A stretch of DNA of 64,000 nt from Deltaproteobacteria bacterium. GTDB lineage: Bacteria; Desulfobacterota; Desulfomonilia; UBA1062. The notes beneath the pieces are model-generated. The model saw only the letters and a list, made by a program, of their open reading frames with translations. It was not told where the DNA came from and ran no database searches. A program made the translations under genes and the position numbers. The stretch lies in NCBI GenBank assembly GCA_018436855.1, contig JAHDKO010000057.1, positions 1-64,000 on the forward strand, read 5' to 3'. Positions 46,325-55,712 of this stretch are shown here, piece by piece (the stretch's first letter is position 1; each line of letters opens with the position of its first letter).

Positions 46325-46931
46325 AGGCGCGAGACCCATTCCGCAGGCGCCATCTCACGGCTGTCTTCTCCAAGCCCTCAATCCCGGCTTTCCACCCAAG
46401 GAAGGCCTTCCCTTCCCGTCATCGTCTTCGGCGGGAAGTTCCTTGCCGAGACCTGTCCATCTGATTCGCCATTCCCGGGAGAACAATGGCTGCGTGCATC
46501 AATGTGGTGGATAAGCGCCATGGTGGTCACCATTATATGTATATGCAGCCCATTCCCCGCTTGCAGACGTGCATGGCCGGGTAACGGGATCGAGTGCGCC
46601 CGGCTGAAACAAAAGCGGGAACAGATCCAAAATGGTACGGCGCCATGACCCAGCGGGGGGCAGCTCGGGTGTCCGGAGGAAAGAGTACCGAAAAACCGAG
46701 AAAAAATCCTTGAAACATTGTCACCCATTAAAAAATCATGGAGCCGGCGGTGTTCCAGGTACCTGCGCGAGAACAGCAGTTCATGGCGGGTACACGGCTC
46801 CCCGGACTCGTGGTCAAGGTTCCCGAAGACCGGCGGAAAATCTGCCGACTGTCTTTCGGACCTGGCAGCTGTCCGGTTCGATACAGAAAACCCGGGCGAG
46901 CGTGCCCGGAAGAATAAAAAGGAGAAGAGCC
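46325..46931. other. Intergenic region before the helical-repeat membrane protein
   Basis: 607 bases. A near-perfect palindrome (ATGGTG GT CACCAT) is at 46520-46533 and an AT-rich TATATG stretch follows it. The plus-strand open frame that spans the region has no start site. A ribosome site (AAGGAGAAGAGCC) serves the gene at 46932. Confidence 0.35.
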
Positions 46932-48620
46932 ATGAGAAAAATCATTCTCACCTTCCTCATGACATTGGTCCCGGTAGCGCTTTTCGCCCAGGTCGAGACG
47001 TTTCCGGCAGATCTTCTGATTCCCGGGGCGAGCTTTATCACCGCGCTGGTGGTAGGGATCATCCTGGCATTCGGCTTTCAGCTCATCCTCACAAACCTTT
47101 CTGCAGCGGTCGGCTTGAGCGCCATGCACAGCCCCCTGGAATCGTTGCGAAAGAGGGTCGAGTCAGGCGGCGAAGGGCAGCAACGGCAGAGACAGGGAGG
47201 GGAGGAGGCGGAGCCGGTCGAAGAGAAGTTGCGCACCGTAAACACGACATTCGGCATCTGGGCTGTTATCACATCGGCCATATCCCTGTTCTTCGCGGCA
47301 TGGCTTGCGGTGGAATTCAGCGTTGCACTCACCGCTATAGCAGGGCTTACCCTGGGTCTCGCCATCTGGGGACTCTTCTATCTCATAACCGCGATCCTGG
47401 AGATGACTGCGGTCTCATCCATGGTGGGGTCGCTCATGGATGTGGCGAGGTCGGGCTTCCGGACGGTCTCCACTACGGCATCCCAAATTCTCGGAACCTC
47501 GGAGGAGAAACAGGCGGCGGATACGACCCGCAGCATCATCGATGCCGTACGCGGCGAGGTATTCGGTGACATCGGCGTGAGGAAGACCATTCAGAATTAT
47601 GTAGACCAGATGAAGCCGAGCTATCGTCAGTTGAGCAGAGAGATCGAGGGAATCCTCGACAACGCCGAGATCGAGATCCATGCATCTCCCGACCGGGAGA
47701 CCCTCACCGCACGCTTCCACACCGGGGGGATGGCCAGGGCAGCCGCTTCTCAGGCAAAGGAAAAGGCCGGGGCCGCCCGGGACATCATGGGTGAAGAGGC
47801 CCGCACTGATAAGGAAAGGGCCGAGAAGATCGCGGATGCGGCTGCGCGGATGGCAGGCATGTCGCGCGAGGACGCAGAGAAGTACCGGCACCGGGTCGAG
47901 GACTACCTGGCCAGAACCGGCAAGGATGAGCTGAGTCCCGAAGGGATCAAGCGCGATATCGACAGGCTCGTCTCCGACCCGAAAGCAGGGGTCGACTCCA
48001 TACTCGCCCGGCTCAACGAGATGGACCGCTCCACGATCACCTCGATCCTGGCCCAGAGAAAGGATATGGATCAGAACGAGGCCCGTCGGGTCGTCGATAT
48101 GGTGGCGGGAACGGTGAACAACCTGAAATCCCGCTACCAGTCAACGAAAGAGTCCGGCCGGGGGGCGACCATGGAGAGCCAGGCGGGCATGGAGGGCAGA
48201 GCACGGGGCTTCCTCGAATCCACGGAAAACCCCGAGCTCGACTACGAAGGCATCAAGGCCGACTTCGAGACCATGCTGCACGATCCACGGGCCGGTGCCG
48301 ACTCGCTCATTCACCGGCTCAAAAGCATCGACCGCAACGATATCAAGCAGATGATTCTCCGGAGCAGCCCCAACATGCGCGAAGAAGACGCCGAGAGAAT
48401 GGTTTCCAGAGTTGAAAACACCCGGGACGACGTGATCGCACGGGCCGAGAGAATGCGCGATGAAGTGCAGACCAGGGTGCAGCAGGCGGAAGAGACAGCC
48501 GTCTACCATGCCGAAGAAATAAGAAAGACCGCCTCGTCCGCTGCATGGTGGGTGTTCGCGGCGGCACTGGTATCGGGCGTGGCAGCGGCTGCAGGAGGCC
48601 TGGTGGCGGTGATGGTCTGA
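46932..48620 (+). CDS. Membrane protein with helical repeats, function unknown
   Basis: 562 residues from the ATG at 46932 with AAGGAG just upstream. The N-terminal signal/TM (FLMTLVPVALFA) is followed by a membrane pair near 33-55 and 110-165. A long soluble middle follows, with at least two approximately 55-residue helical repeats (ELSPEGIKRDIDRLVSDPKAG, then ELDYEGIKADFETMLHDPRAG). There is a C-terminal TM (about 540-560, WWVFAAALVSGVAAAAGG). The repeat pattern DxxxLVxDPxAGxDSLxxRL resembles cyanobacterial stress proteins. It lies downstream of the holin-like genes and probably belongs to an envelope-stress module. Confidence 0.78.
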   Translation: MRKIILTFLMTLVPVALFAQVETFPADLLIPGASFITALVVGIILAFGFQLILTNLSAAVGLSAMHSPLESLRKRVESGGEGQQRQRQGGEEAEPVEEKLRTVNTTFGIWAVITSAISLFFAAWLAVEFSVALTAIAGLTLGLAIWGLFYLITAILEMTAVSSMVGSLMDVARSGFRTVSTTASQILGTSEEKQAADTTRSIIDAVRGEVFGDIGVRKTIQNYVDQMKPSYRQLSREIEGILDNAEIEIHASPDRETLTARFHTGGMARAAASQAKEKAGAARDIMGEEARTDKERAEKIADAAARMAGMSREDAEKYRHRVEDYLARTGKDELSPEGIKRDIDRLVSDPKAGVDSILARLNEMDRSTITSILAQRKDMDQNEARRVVDMVAGTVNNLKSRYQSTKESGRGATMESQAGMEGRARGFLESTENPELDYEGIKADFETMLHDPRAGADSLIHRLKSIDRNDIKQMILRSSPNMREEDAERMVSRVENTRDDVIARAERMRDEVQTRVQQAEETAVYHAEEIRKTASSAAWWVFAAALVSGVAAAAGGLVAVMV

Positions 48621-49055
48621 TAAATGATTCTTTGATCTTGCTTCGGGCCGTGCATGGACATCCCTGATGCCCGCAGAGGCCGCCCGTCCGCCGTACCCTG
48701 ATCCCTCGGAGGAAAGGTGGAAGGGATCCCTCTTTGCCCGGGCCGGTTGGCCCCGTTGCACGGACCCGAAGTGGATCCCCCCATTTCAAGCAGCCCGGCA
48801 AACACGGCCGACATTCCTCTGACTCATTCATGATGCCTGGCCGCCGGCCAGGGTTTGCTCCCTTTTCTCGCCCCTCGAGTGAAAGAACGGTGTCAGCCGG
48901 CCGCCCGGTATTCTTCCGGGCAGGAGATTTCATACCAGCCCTTCTCGTGCCGATGGACTTGCCAAACCAGCATATTGACAGCGTACAACATCCTCAAGTA
49001 TCAGTGTCCGTGAGCAGAGTTGTACTGGTCATAAAAACGTGCGCAGGAGGCCCCG
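48621..49055. other. Intergenic region upstream of the prenyltransferase
   Basis: 435 bases. A promoter-like TTGACA...TATCAG pair is at 48975-49004. The rest carries no open frame with a credible ribosome site. Confidence 0.35.
48975..49004 (+). promoter_or_regulatory. Probable promoter for the prenyltransferase operon
   Basis: TTGACA at 48975-48980 and TATCAG at 48999-49004 with an 18-base spacer, about 55 bases upstream of the GTG start at 49056. The -10 box is weak. Confidence 0.4.
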
Positions 49056-49952
49056 GTGTCAAAAGAACTGCTGAAAAACTGGTTCATCGCGCCCCGGCCC
49101 TGGTCTTTTACCATGACCCTCATCTCGGTGAGCGTGGGCAGCGCTCTTGCAGCACTCGACGGCCGGTTTTCCCCGGCGCTTTATCTTCTGGCCACTGTCG
49201 GTGCGGTCTTCATGCATGCGGGCACCAACCTCCTGAACGATTACTATGACGTACAAAACGGCCTGGACACGGAATCGGCTGCGACGGCGCAGTACCGGCC
49301 GCACCCGATCGTCCACGGGCTGATCCCTGCACGGCAGGTGATGTTGGCCGCCTGCGGGCTCTTCTGCGCGGCCGCCCTCATCGGAGTTTTCCTCACCGTG
49401 GTGAGCGGGTGGATGGTCCTGGTCATCGGTGTGCTGGGCGTTGCGGCCGGAACAGGCTACACCGCGCCTCCCTTAAAGTACAAGTATATTGCGCTGGGCG
49501 AGGCCGCGGTATTTCTCATATGGGGCCCTCTCATGGTAGAGGGCGCGTACTACGTGCAGATGCAGACGTTGAGCGTCAAGGCCCTCCTGGTTTCCATCCC
49601 CTTCGGGGTGCTGGTGGCGCTCACGATATTCGCCAACAACATCCGCGACATCGACCACGACAGCAGCCGGCACATCTGTACGCTGGCAATCCGGCTCGGT
49701 CCGAGCAGGGGCATTCACGCCTACCTCCTGCTCATGGTGCTCGCGTATGTGAGCATGCTCTTCATCACCCTCTCGGGCGTGCTCACCCCGTGGGCGTTCC
49801 TGGTGTTTCTCTCCCTGCCGCTGGCAGCGCAGCTCCTGCGTCAAATGAAGCGCGGCGTTCCCGCAGACGCCGATGCCCGGACCGCCAGGCTCGACACCGC
49901 CTTCGGCGCGCTTCTCGTGGCGGCCCTGATCATTCAGGGGCTCACGGGATGA
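49056..49952 (+). CDS. UbiA-family prenyltransferase (MenA-like)
   Basis: 298 residues from a GTG at 49056 with AGGAGG 5 bases upstream. The first diphosphate-binding Asp motif is NDYYDVQNGLD (N61, D62, D65, D71), the second NNIRDIDHD near 190. Seven to nine membrane helices. The pattern is that of 1,4-dihydroxy-2-naphthoate or related prenyltransferases for quinone side chains. No other menaquinone gene is adjacent, so the acceptor is uncertain. The stop overlaps the next gene (ATGA). Confidence 0.9.
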   Translation: MSKELLKNWFIAPRPWSFTMTLISVSVGSALAALDGRFSPALYLLATVGAVFMHAGTNLLNDYYDVQNGLDTESAATAQYRPHPIVHGLIPARQVMLAACGLFCAAALIGVFLTVVSGWMVLVIGVLGVAAGTGYTAPPLKYKYIALGEAAVFLIWGPLMVEGAYYVQMQTLSVKALLVSIPFGVLVALTIFANNIRDIDHDSSRHICTLAIRLGPSRGIHAYLLLMVLAYVSMLFITLSGVLTPWAFLVFLSLPLAAQLLRQMKRGVPADADARTARLDTAFGALLVAALIIQGLTG

Positions 49953-50569
49953 GCGAGCCCGGGCAGCGTCTCCTCTGGCCCACTGTCGGCCTGGCCTTTG
50001 CCCTGTGGTTCGTGACCTTCTCGCTGCCGGGGTCCGGCTTCTGGATCAAGATATCCCTTTCCGCCGTCCTTCTCGCCGCCCTTGCCCTGCGGGCGGGCAC
50101 CGCGGCGTACAACCGGCTCACCTTCGACGCCACCGCCGTGTTCCAGGGCCTGCTCTGCGCCGCCGTGCTCTACGGCATCTTCTGGCTCGGCAACGAGATA
50201 TCGTCGATGATCTTTCCCTTTGCCCCGCAGCAGGTGGGCGCCATCTACGCCAGGGGATCCGGGTTTCCCCTGCCGGTCGTTTTCCTTCTCCTGCTCTTTG
50301 TCACCGGCCCGTGTGAAGAGATCTACTGGCGGGGCTTTCTCCAGAGAAACCTCATGCTCCGCCACGGCGAGACGAAGGGCTGGCTCCTGGCAACCGCGAT
50401 CTATGCCGGCGTGCACATCCTCTCGTTCAACCTCATGCTGTTCGGGGCCGCGACCGTGGGAGGGGCCTTCTGGGGTCTGCTCTATATGAAGCTGAAACGG
50501 CTGGACACCCTCATCGTATGCCACTCGGTATGGAGCGCGTTCATCTTCGCGGTGGTGCCGGTTACCTGA
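49949..50569 (+). CDS. CPBP-family intramembrane metalloprotease
   Basis: 206 residues starting at the ATG at 49949, overlapping the prenyltransferase stop. Motif EEIYWRG (EExxxR) is near 120-126, then a HILSFN motif, and a late His (VCHSVW) with about 6 membrane helices. CPBP/Rce1-type proteases process prenylated or membrane peptides. Coupling to a UbiA gene suggests a prenyl-related substrate, but this is only inference. Confidence 0.88.
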   Translation: MSEPGQRLLWPTVGLAFALWFVTFSLPGSGFWIKISLSAVLLAALALRAGTAAYNRLTFDATAVFQGLLCAAVLYGIFWLGNEISSMIFPFAPQQVGAIYARGSGFPLPVVFLLLLFVTGPCEEIYWRGFLQRNLMLRHGETKGWLLATAIYAGVHILSFNLMLFGAATVGGAFWGLLYMKLKRLDTLIVCHSVWSAFIFAVVPVT

Positions 50570-50861
50570 TGCACGGGGCATCACGATTCAGGTGCGCGAC
50601 CACTTTCTCCGCCTTGCTCCATCCGGACGGTCCGCCTGCCTTCATGCGGGGGATATGGGGCAATCCTGCAAAAACCAGGATTTTATGGAATCTGTGATTG
50701 AATGTGGTGACAATATCGGATATTGAAAAGGGCATATCCACGTGAGCGCTCGCGAGATATGAAGTAGAGCCCACGGAAGTGACAACATCAGGCTGTTCAT
50801 GCGCTCACCTGTGATCGCCTGAAAGACGCGCAGCCAGAGCAGAAAGGGCCGGGTACCAGCG
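50570..50861. other. Intergenic region of 292 bases
   Basis: Nothing coding is convincing. GATATTG and AT-rich stretches near 50705-50765 could hold the promoter for the acyltransferase gene at 50862, which has a weak CCGGGTACCAGCG upstream rather than a clear AGGAGG. Confidence 0.3.
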
Positions 50862-51884
50862 ATGAAGAAGACATCCGTGGTGACAAAAATACTCTCCGCA
50901 TCCGTACAGAACCTGAAATATCCCGCACTCCTCGGCCTGATCGGGCTTGTCCGGTATCTGCCCTACTCTCTTGTCCTCGGTCTTTTCCGGTCTCTGGGTA
51001 CGATCGCCTGGCTCGCGGACCCTTTCCACCGCAAGGTCGCCGGCATCCAGATGCAGGCAGCCCTCGGGCTCACGCATGTCCGGCGCCTGGTATGGAAGGT
51101 TTTCATGAATCAGGCAGAGATCCTCGTTGACACGATCCGGTATGCATACATGAGCGATGAGGAGATCAGGAACCGGATCGTGGTGGAAGGAAGGGAGCAT
51201 CTGGATGAGGCCCTGGCATCAGGCAGGGGGGTCATGATGATAACCGGGCACATCGGAAACTGGGAGATCCTGGGGCATATACCGAGGGTCCTGGGAACGC
51301 GGTTCTGCGTCATGGCCGATATCCGCAAGGACCCCAAGCTCGAAGCAATCGTAAACAAAATCCGGGATCGCTGCGGCGCCACAGTCCTTCCCCCCACCGG
51401 AACCTTTCACCTGCTTGTCGGCGAGCTGCAGAAGGGCAGGACCATCGGCATGATTATCGACATGCGGGGTGATCAGGAGAGCGATCTGATGTGCGATGTC
51501 TTCGGCATGCAGGCGCCCACCAAATCCGCGCCCGCATCCATAGCGATCAGGGGGAATGCCCTGGTGCTGCCGGTGTATACCGTGAAGCAGTGGGGATCCT
51601 ACCACTGGTGCTTTTCCAGGGCAATAGATGCGGCCCGGTTTGGTGAGGGGAGCGAGGCTGTCCGGAAACTGAGCGACTTCATGCAGTCATGGGTGGTCTC
51701 GGTGGTCGAAAAACATCCGGAACAGTGGTTCTGGCTCTACACCAGATGGCTCAAGCGATCGGACATGAGAAAGATCATCAGGGAAAAACTGGATTTCAAG
51801 GAGTATGTCGCCAGGTGTGCCGGGGAGACTTTTTCAGCGAAAAGAAAACCAGCGGACAGCCCTGCGGCGACAAAAGAAGGATAA
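50862..51884 (+). CDS. LPLAT/HtrB-like lysophospholipid acyltransferase
   Basis: 340 residues. The acyltransferase motif H(X)4E reads HIGNWE (H130, E135). A second block has PAPASIAIRGNALVLPVY. The C-terminal end reads PEQWFWLYTRWLKR, the hallmark of LpxL/HtrB-type lauroyl acyltransferases. An N-terminal membrane segment (about 20-40) anchors it. It probably acylates lipid A or a lipid intermediate; a single gene with a REP-like hairpin at its 3' end. Confidence 0.9.
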   Translation: MKKTSVVTKILSASVQNLKYPALLGLIGLVRYLPYSLVLGLFRSLGTIAWLADPFHRKVAGIQMQAALGLTHVRRLVWKVFMNQAEILVDTIRYAYMSDEEIRNRIVVEGREHLDEALASGRGVMMITGHIGNWEILGHIPRVLGTRFCVMADIRKDPKLEAIVNKIRDRCGATVLPPTGTFHLLVGELQKGRTIGMIIDMRGDQESDLMCDVFGMQAPTKSAPASIAIRGNALVLPVYTVKQWGSYHWCFSRAIDAARFGEGSEAVRKLSDFMQSWVVSVVEKHPEQWFWLYTRWLKRSDMRKIIREKLDFKEYVARCAGETFSAKRKPADSPAATKEG

Positions 51885-51897
51885 CCCGCGTATAGAT

Positions 51898-51924
51898 GGG
51901 GACAGACGAAACACATCTGTCCCC
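51898..51924. terminator. REP-like GGGGACAGA hairpin downstream of the acyltransferase
   Basis: GGGGACAGA (51898-51906) and TCTGTCCCC (51916-51924) form a perfect 9-bp stem with a 9-nt loop, 13 bases after the stop. It ends with TTCTC rather than a long U-run. The GGGGACA sequence matches other REP-like elements in the window, so it could be a dispersed repeat acting as a terminator. Confidence 0.6.
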
Positions 51925-51932
51925 TTCTCACC

Positions 51933-52121
51933 TTACTCGATATCGCCCATTGCCTGGGTGATATCCGAGGCGGTTCTATACTGCCGGTCGGGCAGTCTGC
52001 TCAACATGTCCATGACGTCCTGTGACGCATTCCTGCTCCGGGCATAGTCCACCAGCTCGGATTTGCTCTTTGGCAGGTCTGCACCTTTTATGGCCTCCAA
52101 CACCTCAGCAGCACTTACCAT
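51933..52121 (-). CDS. DUF2795 protein
   Basis: 62 residues from the ATG at 52121, where GGAGG lies 8 bases upstream; a GTG five codons earlier is an alternative. The short helical domain (SAAEVLEAIKGADLPKSKSEL, then LSRLPDRQYRTASDITQAM) matches DUF2795, small proteins with no assigned function. Convergent with the acyltransferase and 93 bases after the YhaN gene stop. Confidence 0.82.
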   Translation of the reverse strand: MVSAAEVLEAIKGADLPKSKSELVDYARSRNASQDVMDMLSRLPDRQYRTASDITQAMGDIE

Positions 52122-52214
52122 TCTCCTTACCTCCACACCTCTTTTTCTGCGGCTCTACCGATGAATGATATGCCCGCTGATATCGTTTTCAACGTATAGG
52201 GCTGCCAAGAAAGG

Positions 52215-55200
52215 CTAGAGCTCCTGAATATGGAGGATATCGGGAGGAATGCTCTCCCCGGCCAGGTCGCAGAGATGGCGGTGGTGGGTGAAGAGTATCA
52301 CCTGGGTGCTGTTCGAGATATCCGCGAGGATCCGCAGCGTCTGCACGGCGCGGGGGTCGTCGAAATTGACCAGGATATCGTCCAGGATGAGCGGCATGGG
52401 TTCGCGCTCCATGAGACGCTGCTCCAGGCTCGCCAGCCGGAGGGCCAGAAAGAGCTGATCGCAGGTTCCCTCGCTCATGGCCTCCACGGGCACCTTGCTC
52501 CCGTTGCGCAGACCCACGAGCACCTGGCGGTCGCTGCCGTCGAAGTCCGCGGCAAGCCCGTGGAGGCTCTCCAGGGTGATCTTCCTGAAGAACTCGCCCG
52601 CACGGGTGAGCACCTGCCCTTGATTCTTCCTGCGGTAGCGCTCCAGGCTGCCCTTGATCCCGGACACCGCCAGGACGAGCCGCGCATAATCCTGCACGGC
52701 ATCCTTGATCGCGGCAAGCACGGACTCCATTTCCTGCGACACCCGGGATGCCGCGCTCGTCCCGGCCATCCCCTCCCTCTCCTTCTCCAGCCTGCCGATC
52801 TCCTGGCTGAGCTCGGTGCGTTCTCTCTCCAGATCCTCGATCTCTTCCTGGATCTCCGCGATCTCTCCGGGAAGCACATCCGCGTCGGAAGCGGCGATCT
52901 CCTTCAGAAAACCGTCGAGGTCGGCGCCGCCTGCAGACCGGCTGATGATGCGCCTGAGCTCATCGGCCCTGCCGGTCTTTTCCCGGTACTCGGCCGAAAG
53001 GGCCTCCCTCCCGGGAAGCAGGGAGGGATCGTCACAGCCGGCCTCGCTCATGAGGGCACAAATTTCCTCTTTATTCACGGACACGATGCTCCGGTGATAT
53101 TCCAGGGATTTCATCAAGTCGCGCTGCTTACGGGTGAGGGCGAGGCGGCGCTCGCGTATCTCCAGTCCTTCCTGGAGCTCGCGGTTCAACTGCTCCATGT
53201 ATTCGGCGTGCCCGGCGCCCGCCATCTCTCTGCCCAGATCTTCGGCCAGCTCTTCCACGCTCGCCTCGAAACGGCTGTTGTCTGATTCGATGGCCCTGAC
53301 CCTGCTCGTCTTCTCCTCGATATCGTGCGCGTGTCCGGCAAGCTCGGCAAACCTTGCCAGAACCGCACGGGCCTGCTCCGGGGTGGCACCGTCATCGAGC
53401 CCTACGGGCACCAGGGCCTCCGCCCAGGCCTTTTTCCATGCATCGAGGCGATCGCATAAGGCCGAGAGCTCTCTCTGTTGAGCAAGAACCTGCTGCTGCC
53501 CTTCGCGTATCCGCTCTTCCAGCTCTTTTCTCCTGAAATCCGCATCCCGCTGGTTTTTGAGGAACTCATCAGCCTTGTGGTCGATCATGGAAAGGGAGCA
53601 GCCTTCGGCCTGAATGCCGGCCGCTGTCAGGAGATCGACCAGACCCTTTTTGAAGCCTCGGAGCTCCCGGTTCTTTTCTTCCAACTCGGCTGATCGATCG
53701 CTCCATTCCCGGCAGGTTTTCAGACATTCGCCGGCGAGGTCCAGCCACTCGCTCATCTCCCCGGGACTTCCGGGATCGATGCCCGCAGGCCGCCAGGCCT
53801 CTTCCCACTTACGCTGCAACGCTTCCATCCGATCATGAAGCTCCCGTCTTCTGAGCGCGATCTCTTCCAGAACCCGCCGGCTGCCTTCTCTGCCAGCCAC
53901 GAGCCGGGCAAGCCGGGCAACCCGGTCGGACTCTCGGCGCAGCCGGTCGCTGATCTCATCCGACGTTGCCATGGCGCGTTCGAATGCCTCAGGGGGGTCT
54001 GTTTCTGTTCCATCCTCTTGGCGCCACAGGCTTTCGGGAATATCGCGCTTCTCCTCCCATGCCTTTCTGATCAGGCCCCAGAGATAATCCCTGCGTTCTC
54101 TGATCCGGGCGAGCTGGTCCTCGGTGGGTATGTCCCCCTGGATCTGCAGGGCCCTGATGTCGTCGACCGTGCGTGAGATCGTGAGGCGCTCTTCCTTCTC
54201 GCGGTTTTCGGCCTCTGTTATCTGCTGTTGCAATGCCGTGAAATCCCTGGCAAAGAGATTCACGGTCTGCCTGCCGGGCAGGGGGAGCGAGAGAAAATCC
54301 CGAAAGCCCGCTCCCTTGAGGCCGAGCCTGTCCATCCCTGCGGACAACGTCGTTTCCAGCGCCCTCACCCGGTCTGCAGCGGATTGAACGCCTCGTTCGC
54401 TGATTCCGCTCCTGCGGCAGTCGTTGAGCAGGTCTTCGAGGCCGCTCACGTCCCGGGGTTCTGGGAGCGATTGGATTCTGTCTCCGAGCGCGGCAAGTTC
54501 GGCGGTATACTTTGCCAGGATCTCGCCCTGGTGCTCCCGGGCTGCCGTCAGGTCCCTGTGCACCTCGCAGAGCTCCTCGATGCGGGTCCGGTCCCGGATG
54601 GAAAGACAGTATCCCCCGAGGTCGCTCCCGCCTGCCGGGAGGTGGAGATCCCTCACGATCCTCCCGGCGCTGCGCTCGAGCTCCAGCAGATTGCCCTTGA
54701 GCCGGGGCAGCTGCTCGCACGCCTGCTTGTAGTTCCCGGACAGCTGGAAAAGCCCGGTAATGCGCGCCCGATGATCAAGAAGCGCGTCAGGCGTGCTCAG
54801 AACAGCGATCTCTTCCTGCACGCGCTCGAGCTCCTTGGTATCTGCGGCGATCGCTTCCCTGGCCTGCTTGAGCTTATCTTCGGCCCGCTCGCGACGTGCG
54901 GCAAATCCTGAAGGAAGGATGACCGTGCCCGCCATGGCGTCGAGCTCGGTCTGAATCTCCCTGAGCTCTCCGGCATCCTTGCATGCCTCGTACACCCGCT
55001 TCCTGTGGTTTGCCAGCGCGGTCTTTTCCCTCACCCGTCGGGAGAGCGCGTCACGCCTTTCCACTGTTTCGCGCATGCGGTCTTCCAGGCGCGACCATTC
55101 CACGGCCGAGAGGGAATGCCCCTTGCATGTTTTTTTGAGCTCCCGATATTCGGAGATGAGACGGTTGATCACCGGTGTCGTGCCCGTGGGCTTGAACAGG

Positions 55201-55712
55201 ACAGCTGCATCCTTCTCCAGCCCGGCCACGGTCTCCCGCACCTCGGGGATTCCCGAGACAGCGGCAAACAGGACGGCGCCGAGCTCGCCTTCGCCCTGAA
55301 CGAGCTTCTTGCCCCCTTCGACCAGCGAGGAGGAGTCGATGCCGTACATCCGGCTGAAGGTCTCCTGCGAGACATTGTCGAGAAAACGCGCCATCTCCGA
55401 CTCGCTCAGGGCGGAGCCGGCCTCGTCCAGCAGGGTGTTCCGGCTGCCTTTGCGGCGGAGGAAAGAACGCTCGGTGCCGTCAGAAAGCCTCAGCCGGGCA
55501 CCGATGCGCAGGGCGTCATAGTCGTGCACGAAATTGTCCGGCGTCTGGGGATGGATGCCGTAAAAGAACGAGATCAGGGCGCGCAGGGCCGCGCTCTTGC
55601 CCGCCTCGTTGGGTCCGTAGACCAGGTGAAGGCCGTGCATGCCGCGGGAGAAATCCAGTGTGCGGGCGGTAAAGGGCCCATACGCGAGGAGATCGAGGCT
55701 CAGGATTCTCAT
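52215..55712 (-). CDS. YhaN-like AAA/SMC-type ATPase (Rad50/SbcC-related)
   Basis: 1165 residues from the ATG at 55712, overlapping the YhaO stop (ATGA); an upstream frame extension lacks family sequence. Walker A is GPNEAGKS at 33-40 of an ABC-type head (MRILSLDLLAYGPFT). A very long coiled-coil region (about 200-950) leads to a C-terminal head with Walker B LILDDILVNFDD and signature-like EGTCDQLFLALRLASLE. The YhaN family pairs with YhaO-type nucleases for DNA end processing. The order YhaO-YhaN matches this window. Confidence 0.92.
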   Translation of the reverse strand: MRILSLDLLAYGPFTARTLDFSRGMHGLHLVYGPNEAGKSAALRALISFFYGIHPQTPDNFVHDYDALRIGARLRLSDGTERSFLRRKGSRNTLLDEAGSALSESEMARFLDNVSQETFSRMYGIDSSSLVEGGKKLVQGEGELGAVLFAAVSGIPEVRETVAGLEKDAAVLFKPTGTTPVINRLISEYRELKKTCKGHSLSAVEWSRLEDRMRETVERRDALSRRVREKTALANHRKRVYEACKDAGELREIQTELDAMAGTVILPSGFAARRERAEDKLKQAREAIAADTKELERVQEEIAVLSTPDALLDHRARITGLFQLSGNYKQACEQLPRLKGNLLELERSAGRIVRDLHLPAGGSDLGGYCLSIRDRTRIEELCEVHRDLTAAREHQGEILAKYTAELAALGDRIQSLPEPRDVSGLEDLLNDCRRSGISERGVQSAADRVRALETTLSAGMDRLGLKGAGFRDFLSLPLPGRQTVNLFARDFTALQQQITEAENREKEERLTISRTVDDIRALQIQGDIPTEDQLARIRERRDYLWGLIRKAWEEKRDIPESLWRQEDGTETDPPEAFERAMATSDEISDRLRRESDRVARLARLVAGREGSRRVLEEIALRRRELHDRMEALQRKWEEAWRPAGIDPGSPGEMSEWLDLAGECLKTCREWSDRSAELEEKNRELRGFKKGLVDLLTAAGIQAEGCSLSMIDHKADEFLKNQRDADFRRKELEERIREGQQQVLAQQRELSALCDRLDAWKKAWAEALVPVGLDDGATPEQARAVLARFAELAGHAHDIEEKTSRVRAIESDNSRFEASVEELAEDLGREMAGAGHAEYMEQLNRELQEGLEIRERRLALTRKQRDLMKSLEYHRSIVSVNKEEICALMSEAGCDDPSLLPGREALSAEYREKTGRADELRRIISRSAGGADLDGFLKEIAASDADVLPGEIAEIQEEIEDLERERTELSQEIGRLEKEREGMAGTSAASRVSQEMESVLAAIKDAVQDYARLVLAVSGIKGSLERYRRKNQGQVLTRAGEFFRKITLESLHGLAADFDGSDRQVLVGLRNGSKVPVEAMSEGTCDQLFLALRLASLEQRLMEREPMPLILDDILVNFDDPRAVQTLRILADISNSTQVILFTHHRHLCDLAGESIPPDILHIQEL

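Noticed and set aside
46632-46931. Upstream extension of the helical-repeat membrane protein
   Set aside because: The extension is Arg/Gly-rich and lacks a start site; the ATG at 46932 has AAGGAG and begins a signal peptide.
52705-53097. Plus-strand frames within the YhaN gene
   Set aside because: Shadows of the minus-strand coiled-coil gene.
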